A DNA stretch of 64,000 nt from SFEL01 sp963640685. GTDB lineage: Bacteria; Bacillota; Clostridia; Christensenellales; CAG-138. Positions 9,000-16,562 of this stretch are shown piece after piece. Below the pieces are notes generated by a model that had not been told where the DNA came from, did no database searches, and worked only from the letters and a program-made list of their open reading frames with translations. The DNA lies in assembly GCA_963640685.1 (NCBI GenBank), contig CAVIAA010000005.1:28808-92807 (forward strand). Direction: 5' to 3'. How positions within the stretch are numbered: the first letter of the stretch is position 1; every line of letters starts with the position of its first letter. A program made the translations under genes and the position numbers.

Positions 9000-10400
9000 T
9001 TATACCAGCTCCCCTATAAGGGAATTGTTCTGGCTACCGGTAATTTTAACGTTCCTCAGGCTGCCTATAAGCTCCTCGCCGCCGGGGAAGTAGACCATTT
9101 TAAAGTTGCTGAGCTTGCCGTAAGCCATGGGCTCAGCCCTGTGGTCGCAGCCCTCAACGAGCACCTCGCCCTCGGTATCGATGTACTTGAGATTGCCCTC
9201 TCGAAGCCGCCTGCTCTGCAGCTCATTTAGGCGCTGCAGCCTCTCGTGCTTTATTTCGTCCGGTATCTGATCCGGCATTTTTGCGGCAACAGTGCCCTTT
9301 CTAGGCGAATACATAAAGGTATATGCCGCAGAATAGCCCACTTCATCCACGAGACTTAGCGTTTCACAAAAGTCATCCTCCGTTTCGCCGGGGAAGCCGA
9401 CGATTATGTCGGTGGTCAGCTCTATTTCAGGCACCATTGCCCTCAGCGCCGCCACCTCCTCAAGGTACTTTTCGCGGGTATACCGGCGGTTCATGAGCTG
9501 CAGTATTCTGCTGCTGCCGGATTGAACGGGCAGGTGAATGTGCTTGCACACCCTCGGCAGCTCCGCCATGGCCTCCATCAGCCTTGTAGACAAGTCCTTT
9601 GGGTGGGAGGTCATAAAGCGTATGCGGGCAAGCTCGGGTACCTCAGCGTGAACCAGCCTGAGCAGCGCCGGAAAGTCCGTGCTGCCGCCATCGCCGCTGT
9701 ACGAGTTCACGTTTTGTCCAAGGAGCGTTACCTCCTTGAAGCCGGAAGCTGCAAGCCCGCGGATCTCCTCTACTATGTCGCTTGAGCTTCGTGAACGCTC
9801 CCTGCCGCGAACATACGGTACGATGCAATAGGAGCAGAAGTTGTTGCACCCGTAGGTTATGTTGGTAAAGGTTGAAAAGCTGCTGCTGCGGGATACCGGC
9901 AGCCCTTCCGCTATTTCGCCGTCCATATCCCTTACTTGAATTGTGCGCTCGCCGTGATATGCCTGCTCAAAGAGCAACGGGAACCTGTGCAGCTCGTTTG
10001 TGCCAAAAACTATGTCCACAAACGGAAAGCGCTTGAAGAGCTTCTGCCCCGCCTCGCTCTGCTGCATCATGCAGCCGCAGACACCTATCATGACGCGCGG
10101 ATCGCAATCCTTGCGTTTCTTAAGGGCGCCTATGTTGCCGTATACTCTCTGCTCTGCGTGCTCGCGTATGCAGCAGGTGTTGAATATTATAAAGTCGGCA
10201 CAGGACTTGTCATCGGCCTTGGTGTAGCCCATGCCCTCCAGCATTCCGGCGAGCTTTTCCGAGTCGTGCTCGTTCATCTGGCAACCGTAGGATTCTATAT
10301 GGTAGGTCAGCCCAAGCCCGCTCACCTCATCCCTTACCCTAGCCGCGGCTGCTTTGGAGGCCGCGATCTCCTGCTCAGAAACAAATATCGGTTCTTTCAT
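9000..10400 (-). CDS. miaB: tRNA-2-methylthio-N6-dimethylallyladenosine synthase MiaB
   Basis: A 466-residue radical-SAM methylthiotransferase acting on i6A37 of tRNA made by MiaA. The N-terminal UPF0004 domain supplies three cluster Cys (in SYGCQMN, FNTCC and CGCMMQ). The radical-SAM triad is in CNNFCSYCIVPYVRGRERSR, which also holds the conserved C-terminal side motif. The TRAM domain occupies the last 65 residues. The ATG at 10400 is preferred to a TTG one codon earlier. It is the first gene of the minus-strand operon and has its own promoter. Confidence 0.95.
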   Translation of the reverse strand: MKEPIFVSEQEIAASKAAAARVRDEVSGLGLTYHIESYGCQMNEHDSEKLAGMLEGMGYTKADDKSCADFIIFNTCCIREHAEQRVYGNIGALKKRKDCDPRVMIGVCGCMMQQSEAGQKLFKRFPFVDIVFGTNELHRFPLLFEQAYHGERTIQVRDMDGEIAEGLPVSRSSSFSTFTNITYGCNNFCSYCIVPYVRGRERSRSSSDIVEEIRGLAASGFKEVTLLGQNVNSYSGDGGSTDFPALLRLVHAEVPELARIRFMTSHPKDLSTRLMEAMAELPRVCKHIHLPVQSGSSRILQLMNRRYTREKYLEEVAALRAMVPEIELTTDIIVGFPGETEDDFCETLSLVDEVGYSAAYTFMYSPRKGTVAAKMPDQIPDEIKHERLQRLNELQSRRLREGNLKYIDTEGEVLVEGCDHRAEPMAYGKLSNFKMVYFPGGEELIGSLRNVKITGSQNNSLIGELV

Positions 10401-10430
10401 CAAAATACCCCTGCATAATATATCACTGTA

Positions 10431-10459
10431 ATTATATCTTTTTTATGCCGCGAGTTCAA
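10431..10459 (-). promoter_or_regulatory. Promoter of the miaB-ylbF-mutS-mutL-miaA-hfq operon
   Basis: Read on the minus strand: -35 TTGAAC (10454-10459), 17-bp spacer, -10 TATAAT (10431-10436), about 30 bases before the miaB start. A typical sigma-A site. Confidence 0.7.
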
Positions 10460-10518
10460 GTATATATGGTTCTCTGCTGCACCTTGCCACAATATGCATT
10501 ATTTTTTTAAAAATATGG

Positions 10519-10547
10519 TTGACATTTAGAGCGAAATAAAGTATGAT
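10519..10547 (+). promoter_or_regulatory. Promoter of the seven-gene tRNA cluster
   Basis: -35 TTGACA (10519-10524), 17-bp spacer, -10 TATGAT (10542-10547), 33 bases before the first tRNA. Near-consensus sigma-A promoter, as expected for stable RNA. Confidence 0.8.
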
Positions 10548-10580
10548 AATCAACGTCGTCGCGGTGCGGTGCGGATTAAG

Positions 10581-10657
10581 CGGGGTGTAGCGCAGTTTGG
10601 TAGCGCATCTGGTTTGGGACCAGAGGGCCGCAGGTTCAAATCCTGTCACCCCGACCA
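10581..10657 (+). tRNA. tRNA-Pro (anticodon TGG)
   Basis: A 77-base cloverleaf with acceptor CGGGGTG/CACCCCG, anticodon loop TTTGGGA (anticodon TGG), a T-arm with GGTTCAAATCC, and an encoded ACCA end. First gene of the cluster. Confidence 0.97.
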
Positions 10658-10667
10658 CTTGAATAAC

Positions 10668-10742
10668 GGCCCCTTGGTCAAGCGGTTAAGACACCACCCT
10701 TTCACGGTGGTAACGGGAGTTCGATTCTCCCAGGGGTCACCA
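10668..10742 (+). tRNA. tRNA-Glu (anticodon TTC)
   Basis: A 75-base cloverleaf: acceptor GGCCCCT/AGGGGTC, anticodon stem CCACC/GGTGG with loop CTTTCAC, and encoded ACCA. Confidence 0.97.
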
Positions 10743-10749
10743 TTAACGG

Positions 10750-10826
10750 GGGCCTTTAGCTCAGTTGGTCAGAGCGGTCGGCTCATAACCGATTGGTCCG
10801 GGGTTCGAGTCCCTGAAGGCCCACCA
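10750..10826 (+). tRNA. tRNA-Met (anticodon CAT), elongator-like
   Basis: A 77-base cloverleaf: acceptor GGGCCTT/AAGGCCC fully paired, anticodon loop CTCATAA, and encoded ACCA. The paired first base argues against an initiator tRNA. A CAT tRNA could also be the lysidine-modified Ile tRNA; the body looks like elongator Met. Confidence 0.9.
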
Positions 10827-10845
10827 ACTTTTTTAATAGTATTAT

Positions 10846-10922
10846 GGTCCGGTAGTTCAGTTGGTTAGAATGCCAGCCTGTCACGCTGGAGGTCAGGGGT
10901 TCGAGCCCCCTTCGGATCGCCA
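10846..10922 (+). tRNA. tRNA-Asp (anticodon GTC)
   Basis: A 77-base cloverleaf: acceptor GGTCCGG/TCGGATC with two G-T pairs, anticodon stem CCAGC/GCTGG with loop CTGTCAC, G discriminator and encoded CCA. Confidence 0.97.
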
Positions 10923-10931
10923 TTTTTCCCA

Positions 10932-11006
10932 GCTGGTGTAGCTCAATGGCAGAGCAACTGATTTGTAATCAGTAGGTTGTAGGTTCGACTCCTATCACCA
11001 GCTCCA
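10932..11006 (+). tRNA. tRNA-Thr (anticodon TGT)
   Basis: A 75-base cloverleaf: acceptor GCTGGTG/CACCAGC, anticodon loop TTTGTAA, T discriminator and encoded CCA. Confidence 0.97.
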
Positions 11007-11043
11007 CCAAGTCACCTTTACAACATAATATCTTATTTAACAT

Positions 11044-11128
<85 letters not shown>

Positions 11129-11133
11129 CTTAC

Positions 11134-11220
11134 GCGGGAATGGCGGAATTGGCAGACGCGCACGGTTCAGGTCCGTGTGCTGGTGACAGCATGCAGGTTC
11201 AAGTCCTGTTTCCCGCACCA
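11134..11220 (+). tRNA. tRNA-Leu (anticodon CAG)
   Basis: An 87-base class II tRNA with a long variable arm. Acceptor GCGGGAA/TTCCCGC, anticodon stem CACGG/CCGTG with loop TTCAGGT, and encoded ACCA. Last gene of the cluster, followed at once by a terminator. Confidence 0.96.
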
Positions 11221-11225
11221 TGGCT

Positions 11226-11258
11226 GGGCACTGGTTTTAACGGTGTCCGGTTTTTTTT
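11226..11258 (+). terminator. Rho-independent terminator of the tRNA cluster
   Basis: Stem GGGCACTG/CGGTGTCC (with G-T pairs) and an 8-base T run at 11251-11258, six bases after tRNA-Leu. Confidence 0.85.
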
Positions 11259-11302
11259 GTGCAATTATAAATTACCGAGGGATTTTTTCGGTCTCCCCTG
11301 CC

Positions 11303-12214
11303 CTATTGCCAGAGCAGCGTCCCGATATACACAAATGCCGGCATGGTAAAAAGCGCCATTATTGTATTTGTGACGAGTATTTCAACGGAATATGTATAGT
11401 CGCCGTGGAAAAGCTGAGCCGAGGTGCATACGTTTGCCGCAGTCGGGCAGGCGGCGGCGATGAGCAGAGTCAGCTTCAAGCTCTGCCCGCCGGGCAAAAG
11501 GCTTATGAGCGCAACAGCCACCGCCGGGGCAAGCAGCATCCTTATAAGCGAAACGACAAAGACGTGACTTTTATTAAAAACAGTCCGCCAGTTTACCATG
11601 GAGGCATACACGCCTACTATTAGCATTGAGATAGGCATGCATAGCGAGCTGCCCACCTCGACTGCGGATAGTATAAGCTCTGGAGGGCGTATCCCAGTCA
11701 TATACAGCGCAACGCCCAGTATAACGGAAATCATGACCGGCTTTTTGAGCTGCTCGAGCGGTCTTATCATGCCCTTATCCCCGGTAAAAAGATATGCACC
11801 ATAGCTCCATTGCAGCATATTCATTGCAGCAGAAAAGACGGCCAGGTAAACCAGACAACTGTTCTCCATTATCGCTGCGACCAGCGGAACGCCGAAAAAG
11901 CCGCAGTTTGTGAATATTACCGCGTTTTGCGCAACGATATCGCCGCGGCAGGTCAGAAGTGCTATTGCGATTGAAGCCAACAGTATTGCGAAGGAACCGA
12001 TTGCACTAAGCAGGAGCGCTGAATCGGTATCGGCCGTCCGTTCTATGATAAAGCTGTCCAGCAGCATACACGGCAACGCAAAGAGCACCAGCAAATTGCA
12101 CAGAGCCGCGTTGCCTTCGAGGGTTATCTTGCCCCTTTTGCAAAGTATGCAGCCTGCACCGCAAAATATGAACATAACTATCATTTTTGACACAAGGCTC
12201 TTAACTATCAGCAT
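11303..12214 (-). CDS. AEC-family (auxin efflux carrier-like) transporter
   Basis: A 303-residue integral membrane protein with about eight to ten hydrophobic segments spread over its length, belonging to the Mem_trans/AEC family that moves organic acids or related metabolites across the cytoplasmic membrane. Two half-repeats are visible, each with a mid-helix break: ALPCMLLD near 45 in the first half and AACPTAANVCTSAQL near 250 in the second, which is the family's crossover-helix pattern. It starts at an ATG preceded by GGAGAG. Its own promoter lies upstream and no operon partner is adjacent. The substrate cannot be read from the sequence. Confidence 0.82.
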   Translation of the reverse strand: MLIVKSLVSKMIVMFIFCGAGCILCKRGKITLEGNAALCNLLVLFALPCMLLDSFIIERTADTDSALLLSAIGSFAILLASIAIALLTCRGDIVAQNAVIFTNCGFFGVPLVAAIMENSCLVYLAVFSAAMNMLQWSYGAYLFTGDKGMIRPLEQLKKPVMISVILGVALYMTGIRPPELILSAVEVGSSLCMPISMLIVGVYASMVNWRTVFNKSHVFVVSLIRMLLAPAVAVALISLLPGGQSLKLTLLIAAACPTAANVCTSAQLFHGDYTYSVEILVTNTIMALFTMPAFVYIGTLLWQ

Positions 12215-12262
12215 ATATCTCTCCGTTAAGCTAATTTTCCGGCTTATTTAAACGCCGTTAAG

Positions 12263-12291
12263 AGTATACATCTTTTATATGAGTGCTTCAA
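12263..12291 (-). promoter_or_regulatory. Promoter of the AEC transporter gene
   Basis: Minus strand: -35 TTGAAG (12286-12291), 17-bp spacer, -10 TATACT (12263-12268), about 49 bases before the start codon. Confidence 0.65.
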
Positions 12292-12317
12292 GAAAATAAA
12301 AATATGCATATAAGGTG

Positions 12318-12346
12318 TTGACTTTTACTTCACAAGGTGTTATTAT
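12318..12346 (+). promoter_or_regulatory. Promoter of tRNA-Pro(GGG)
   Basis: -35 TTGACT (12318-12323), 17-bp spacer, -10 TATTAT (12341-12346), 24 bases before the tRNA. Confidence 0.78.
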
Positions 12347-12369
12347 ATGAATCGTTCGGTGAACGACCT

Positions 12370-12446
12370 CTGGGTGTGGCGCAGTTTGGTAGCGTGCTTG
12401 AATGGGGTTCAAGAGGCCGGAAGTTCAAATCTTCTCACCCAGACCA
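12370..12446 (+). tRNA. tRNA-Pro (anticodon GGG)
   Basis: A 77-base cloverleaf: acceptor CTGGGTG/CACCCAG, anticodon stem CTTGA/TCAAG with loop ATGGGGT, and encoded ACCA. It stands alone between the AEC transporter and spoIVA. Confidence 0.95.
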
Positions 12447-12494
12447 AAAATGCCGTCGGTGTTATCCGGCGGTATTTCTGTTTTTTGGCGCCTA

Positions 12495-13970
12495 TTACAG
12501 CAATATACATATAAGCCCGCTGCAGCCCTCATTTACCATTCGCTCTATCGTGGACTGCAGCTTATACTGTACACGCTCCGGCATGCGCCCGAGCTTTGCC
12601 GCCATCCCCTCCTTTGCCATTTCATACAGTGACTTGCCAAATATGTCCATATCCCATATTTTTGTGGGGTCGCTCTCAAAGGCAGCGGCGAGATATGCCG
12701 CAAACTCTTCGCTCTGCTCCTCGGTACCGACAAGAGGGGATACCTCGGAAGCTATGTTCACCTTTATTATGTGCAGCCCGGAGGCACGCGCACGGAGCCG
12801 AACGCCAAACCTGCCGCCGCGCTGAACTATCTCCGGCTCCTCAAGCTCCATATCCTCCATATCGGGAGCAACCGTGCCATAGCCCGTCGCTTCAGCCTGC
12901 TCGAGCGCCGAGTGTATCCTGTCGTACTCGCGCTTGGCGGCTATCAGATCCTTTAAAGAGGCTATTAAGTGTGCGTCATCCCGTATTTCATAGCCGCACT
13001 CCTCGCTTATTACGGAATAGAACACCCCGTCGAGAGGAGCGATGCTAAGGCTTATTACGCCTGAGGCGAGGTCAAGGCAGGAAAGAGAGGGTGCAGAATA
13101 CCCCTCAATGCCGCTCAGCGCCTCTATAAGCGCGCCGCTCTCACCCATGTGCTCTGCTTTTGCTGCAGCATCGATCAGTGGCTCCAAAACGCGCCTTGAG
13201 AGGTAGTGCTCGGGGCCGAGGGCGCTCACCCACGGCGGCAAAGAAACGCGGACAGCCCGGACGGGGAACGAGAGCAGCACCGAGCAAAGCACCTGTTCAA
13301 GCTCCTCCTGCCCCATTTTCATCGCGTTTACAGGCATTGCTGACACGCCGTGCCGCTCGGCAATTGAGCAGGCAAGGCTCTTGGCCGCGCTCCCATTAGG
13401 CTCCGTGCTGTTTACCAGCACTATGAACGGCCTATTTGCCTTTTTCAGCTCGGCTATCACCCGCTCCTCGGCATCAATATATGCGCTGCGGTCGATATCC
13501 GTTATGCTGCCGTCTGTGGTAACCAGTATGCCGATAGTCGAGTGCTCCGTCATGACCTTATTGGTGCCGATCTCGGCTGCCTCCTCAAAGGGTATGTCGT
13601 GATCAAACCACGGCGTGCGTACCATCCTCGGGGTGTTGTTCTCCATATGTCCGACTGCGCCGTCGACCATATATCCAACGCAATCCGCCATTCGTATTCG
13701 AACCTTCATTCCGTCAATGTCCAGCGCTGCGGCCTCGTTTGGTATGAACCGCGGCTGGGTGGTCATTACGGTTCGGCCGGCAGCAGATTGCGGCAGCTCA
13801 TCCGTAAGGCGCAAACGGGCATTTTCATCCTGTACGCCCGGCAGCACCATAACCTCGGTGAAGCGCTTTATAAATGTGGATTTTCCGGTACGCACAGGCC
13901 CTACCACACCTATGTATATATCCCCGCCGGTGCGCATTGCAATATCCCTGTAAAGCTCGTTTTTATCCAT
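12495..13970 (-). CDS. spoIVA: Stage IV sporulation protein A (spore coat morphogenetic ATPase)
   Basis: A 491-residue protein matching SpoIVA over its full length. SpoIVA polymerises around the forespore using ATP and forms the base layer of the coat; it is made in the mother cell. Walker A GPVRTGKST is at 24-32 in the TRAFAC-like N-terminal domain, with the family phrases TTQPRFIPNEAA and DCVGYMVDGA. The middle domain and a hydrophobic C-terminus (GLICILL) that anchors to SpoVM/membrane follow. AGGAGGTGCC gives a strong ribosome site. Only spore formers carry it, so it fixes the lifestyle. A candidate sigma-E promoter precedes it. Confidence 0.95.
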   Translation of the reverse strand: MDKNELYRDIAMRTGGDIYIGVVGPVRTGKSTFIKRFTEVMVLPGVQDENARLRLTDELPQSAAGRTVMTTQPRFIPNEAAALDIDGMKVRIRMADCVGYMVDGAVGHMENNTPRMVRTPWFDHDIPFEEAAEIGTNKVMTEHSTIGILVTTDGSITDIDRSAYIDAEERVIAELKKANRPFIVLVNSTEPNGSAAKSLACSIAERHGVSAMPVNAMKMGQEELEQVLCSVLLSFPVRAVRVSLPPWVSALGPEHYLSRRVLEPLIDAAAKAEHMGESGALIEALSGIEGYSAPSLSCLDLASGVISLSIAPLDGVFYSVISEECGYEIRDDAHLIASLKDLIAAKREYDRIHSALEQAEATGYGTVAPDMEDMELEEPEIVQRGGRFGVRLRARASGLHIIKVNIASEVSPLVGTEEQSEEFAAYLAAAFESDPTKIWDMDIFGKSLYEMAKEGMAAKLGRMPERVQYKLQSTIERMVNEGCSGLICILL

Positions 13971-13998
13971 AAGGCACCTCCTGTAATGCGTGCAGTAG

Positions 13999-14029
13999 AT
14001 TTATATGCAAAGAGGGCGCACATGATACC
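13999..14029 (-). promoter_or_regulatory. Possible sigma-E promoter of spoIVA
   Basis: Minus strand: GGTATCAT (14022-14029) resembles the sigma-E -35 and CATATAAAT (13999-14007) its -10, spaced 14 bp apart. spoIVA is sigma-E controlled in Bacillus; the assignment here is by similarity only. Confidence 0.4.
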
Positions 14030-14040
14030 GAATGCAGGAC

Positions 14041-14074
14041 AAAAAAGCAAGGTGCCGAAAACCGGCGTCCCTGC
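14041..14074 (-). terminator. Rho-independent terminator of der
   Basis: Minus strand: a GC-rich stem with a small internal irregularity (GCAGGG...GCCG / CGGC...CCTTGC, loop about five bases) at 14047-14073, followed by six T (14041-14046). It separates der from spoIVA. Confidence 0.7.
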
Positions 14075-14108
14075 TTCTTAACTATTCAGTCCTGTTTAAT
14101 GTTATTTA

Positions 14109-15440
14109 TTACTTGAGCTCATCGTTCCTGCCCCGCTGGCGAATCTTGATGCGTATTGGCGTAGCATCCAGCGAGAAGGACTTTCGAATGTAGTTCTCAA
14201 GGTAGCGCTGGTAGGAAAAGTGCATGATCTTCGGTTCGTTTACGACTATGGCGAAGGTCGGCGGGTTGGTGGCAAACTGGGTGGCATAGTATATCTTCAG
14301 CTGCCTGCCCTTGTCCGACGGAGGGGCGGTAACGGTAACTGCCTCGGCTATAACGTCGTTCAGCGTGCCTGTCGATACCCTCATGCTGTTCTGTGCATAG
14401 GCGTACTTTGCGGTTTCCAAGACCTTGTTTACCCGCTGCCCCGTTTTTGCAGATATGAACAGCATAGGCACATAGCTCATGAAGGCCAAATCTGTGGTCA
14501 GATCCTTCTTGAATTTATTCATGGTGTTTGTGTCCTTTTCGATCGCGTCCCACTTGTTGACTATCACAACGGAGGCCTTTCCCTCCTCGTGAACGTAGCC
14601 GGCTATGCGAACGTCCTGCTCGCTCAAGCCCTCCGCAGCGTCTATAACTATCAAAACAACGTCTGCGCGGCGTATTGCGCCCAATGAGCGTATAACGCTG
14701 TACCGCTCGATGGATTCGTCCTCAATGGCACGCTTGCGCCGTATGCCTGCGGTATCTACAAGGACATACTCCTCGCCGTTGTATTCAAACGGGGTGTCGA
14801 CAGCGTCCCTCGTGGTGCCGGAAATGCTGCTTACTATGGTTCGCTCGTAGCCGAGCAGCGCATTTACCAAGCTGGATTTACCGACGTTCGGCTTGCCGAC
14901 TATCGCAATATTCACTACCTCGTGCTCAAGCTCTTTTTCACACTGCGGGAAGTAAGCTATGACCGCATCCAGCAGGTCGCCAAGGCCCAAGCCCTGTTCT
15001 GCGGATATGGTTATCGGCTCGCCTATGCCGAGGGCATAAAAGTCGTATGCGGAATCCTCCAGCTTTGGGTGGTCTACCTTATTTACGGCCAGCACTATCG
15101 GCTTTTTTGAGCGGCGCAGCATTTCTGCAACGTCCTCATCGGCAGCGGTTATGCCTTCCCGCCCGTCAACCATGAAAATTATGACGTCTGCCGTTTCTAT
15201 TGCAAGTTTTGCCTGCCTTCGCATCTGGGTGCTGATTATATCGTCCTTCATAGGCTCGATGCCGCCGGTATCCACCAGGGCAAAATGATGATCCAGCCAT
15301 TCTGCATCGCCGTATATGCGGTCCCGCGTAACTCCCGGGGTATCCTCAACAATGGCAATTCTCTTGCCGACGACCTTATTAAAAAAAGTTGATTTTCCTA
15401 CGTTTGGGCGGCCTACGACCGCCACCAGCGGTTTTGACAT
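14109..15440 (-). CDS. der: Ribosome-assembly GTPase Der (EngA)
   Basis: A 443-residue essential GTPase with two tandem G domains, acting in late 50S subunit maturation. P-loops are GRPNVGKST (10-18) and GKPNVGKSS (about 182-190); G3 boxes are DTGG and DTAG; G4 boxes NKVD and NKWD are both present. The C-terminal KH-like domain ends in a basic tail. The arrangement and length are standard. It is transcribed alone and ends in a terminator before spoIVA. Confidence 0.96.
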   Translation of the reverse strand: MSKPLVAVVGRPNVGKSTFFNKVVGKRIAIVEDTPGVTRDRIYGDAEWLDHHFALVDTGGIEPMKDDIISTQMRRQAKLAIETADVIIFMVDGREGITAADEDVAEMLRRSKKPIVLAVNKVDHPKLEDSAYDFYALGIGEPITISAEQGLGLGDLLDAVIAYFPQCEKELEHEVVNIAIVGKPNVGKSSLVNALLGYERTIVSSISGTTRDAVDTPFEYNGEEYVLVDTAGIRRKRAIEDESIERYSVIRSLGAIRRADVVLIVIDAAEGLSEQDVRIAGYVHEEGKASVVIVNKWDAIEKDTNTMNKFKKDLTTDLAFMSYVPMLFISAKTGQRVNKVLETAKYAYAQNSMRVSTGTLNDVIAEAVTVTAPPSDKGRQLKIYYATQFATNPPTFAIVVNEPKIMHFSYQRYLENYIRKSFSLDATPIRIKIRQRGRNDELK

Positions 15441-15508
15441 ATAAATAACCTCTCTTCAAAATATACCAAATGTAATTTTAAAGCATTTTGGTACAATTGT
15501 CCACGGTC

Positions 15509-15537
15509 TTGTTTTTTGGGAGAAAATACTGTATAAT
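15509..15537 (+). promoter_or_regulatory. Promoter of the YitT-type gene
   Basis: -35 TTGTTT (15509-15514), 17-bp spacer, consensus -10 TATAAT (15532-15537), 65 bases before the start codon. Confidence 0.65.
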
Positions 15538-15602
15538 ATAAGCAAATCTTCACAAACAGAGAAAGGCGAATTTAAACTGAAATTTGAACTAAAGAGATAC
15601 GC

Positions 15603-16241
15603 ATGACATTCAAAACCATTAGGAAGCAAATTGCAAGAGACCTTCATGAGGTGTTTACTGTTCGGAGGTTTCTTTTTATTTTGCTTGGCACTGCGATATG
15701 TTCTTTTGGCATATACAACGTGCATGACCAATCCGGCATTACCGAGGGCGGCGCGCTTGGCCTCGTGCTGCTGCTCAATCATTGGCTGAGTATCCCCTCT
15801 TCGTTGGCAACACCGATAATCGATATCGTGTGCTACGCCCTCGCGTTTAGGGCACTCGGCAGGAAATTTTTAGAGGTTTCCGCCCTTTCTACACTGAGCA
15901 TGGCTGTTTGCTTTAAGATATGGGAGCAGTTCCCACCGTTACTTCCCAGCTTTGCCGATAGGCTGCTTATCGCGGCGGTGCTTGGTGCCGTATTCATAGG
16001 CGTCGGTGTCGGCATAGTCGTTCGAAACGGCGGCTCCTGCGGCGGGGACGACGCCATGGCACTGTTTATTCGCAAGGTTACCGGCTGGCGGCTTTCCCGC
16101 GCCTACCTCATAAGCGACCTTACCGTGCTTGCCCTCTCGCTTACCTACATACCATTTGAAAAGATATTATACTCCCTTATTACCGTTACCCTCTCCTCCT
16201 ATATTCTTGAGGCAGTTCAAGGCAAAGGGCACAAGGGATAG
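15603..16241 (+). CDS. YczE/YitT-type integral membrane protein
   Basis: A 212-residue membrane protein with five or six hydrophobic segments, of the YitT/YczE-like group; the function of this group is not established. The phrase FLFILLGTAICSFGIYNVHDQSG and the loop GSCGGDDAMALFIRKVTGW match the pattern typical of the family. The ATG at 15603 has only a weak ribosome site (AAAGAGAT), so the exact start is less sure. It is a single-gene unit bounded by its own promoter and a strong bidirectional terminator. Confidence 0.75.
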   Translation: MTFKTIRKQIARDLHEVFTVRRFLFILLGTAICSFGIYNVHDQSGITEGGALGLVLLLNHWLSIPSSLATPIIDIVCYALAFRALGRKFLEVSALSTLSMAVCFKIWEQFPPLLPSFADRLLIAAVLGAVFIGVGVGIVVRNGGSCGGDDAMALFIRKVTGWRLSRAYLISDLTVLALSLTYIPFEKILYSLITVTLSSYILEAVQGKGHKG

Positions 16242-16260
16242 AAAAAACAACTAGAAACTC

Positions 16261-16295
16261 CACAAAAGCCCGAAGCATCGCTTCGGGCTTTTGTG
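16261..16295. terminator. Bidirectional terminator between the YitT-type gene and convergent tRNAs
   Basis: A perfect 16-base inverted repeat (CACAAAAGCCCGAAGC and its complement) around a 3-base loop; A/T-rich outer arms provide a T run in both directions. It ends the plus-strand gene and the minus-strand tRNA-Thr/tRNA-Pro transcript. Confidence 0.88.
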
Positions 16296-16300
16296 AATCC

Positions 16301-16377
16301 TGGTCGGGGCGACGTGATTTGAACACGCGACCTTTTGGTCCCGAACCAAACGCGCTACCAAGCTGCGCTACGCCCCG
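16301..16377 (-). tRNA. tRNA-Pro (anticodon CGG)
   Basis: A 77-base cloverleaf on the minus strand: acceptor CGGGGCG/CGCCCCG, anticodon stem TTTGG/CCAAA with loop TTCGGGA, and encoded ACCA. Third proline isoacceptor of the window (TGG, GGG, CGG). Confidence 0.96.
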
Positions 16378-16378
16378 A

Positions 16379-16454
16379 TGGAGCCAACGAGGGGATTCGA
16401 ACCCCTGACCTGCTGATTACGAATCAGCTGCTCTACCGACTGAGCCACGTTGGC
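16379..16454 (-). tRNA. tRNA-Thr (anticodon CGT)
   Basis: A 76-base cloverleaf on the minus strand: acceptor GCCAACG/CGTTGGC, anticodon loop TTCGTAA, T discriminator and encoded CCA. Only one base separates it from tRNA-Pro(CGG); the two are co-transcribed. Confidence 0.96.
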
Positions 16455-16481
16455 ATCGCCGATGAACCGGCTCGGTTAAGT

Positions 16482-16510
16482 ATTATAGCACAATAATTTT
16501 GCTCTGTCTA
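16482..16510 (-). promoter_or_regulatory. Promoter of the tRNA-Thr/tRNA-Pro pair
   Basis: Minus strand: -35 TAGACA (16505-16510), 17-bp spacer, -10 TATAAT (16482-16487), 27 bases before tRNA-Thr. Confidence 0.75.
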
Positions 16511-16562
16511 CCGTAAAATCAATAAAAATCATCAATAATGCTTTTATTGATATTTAATTCCT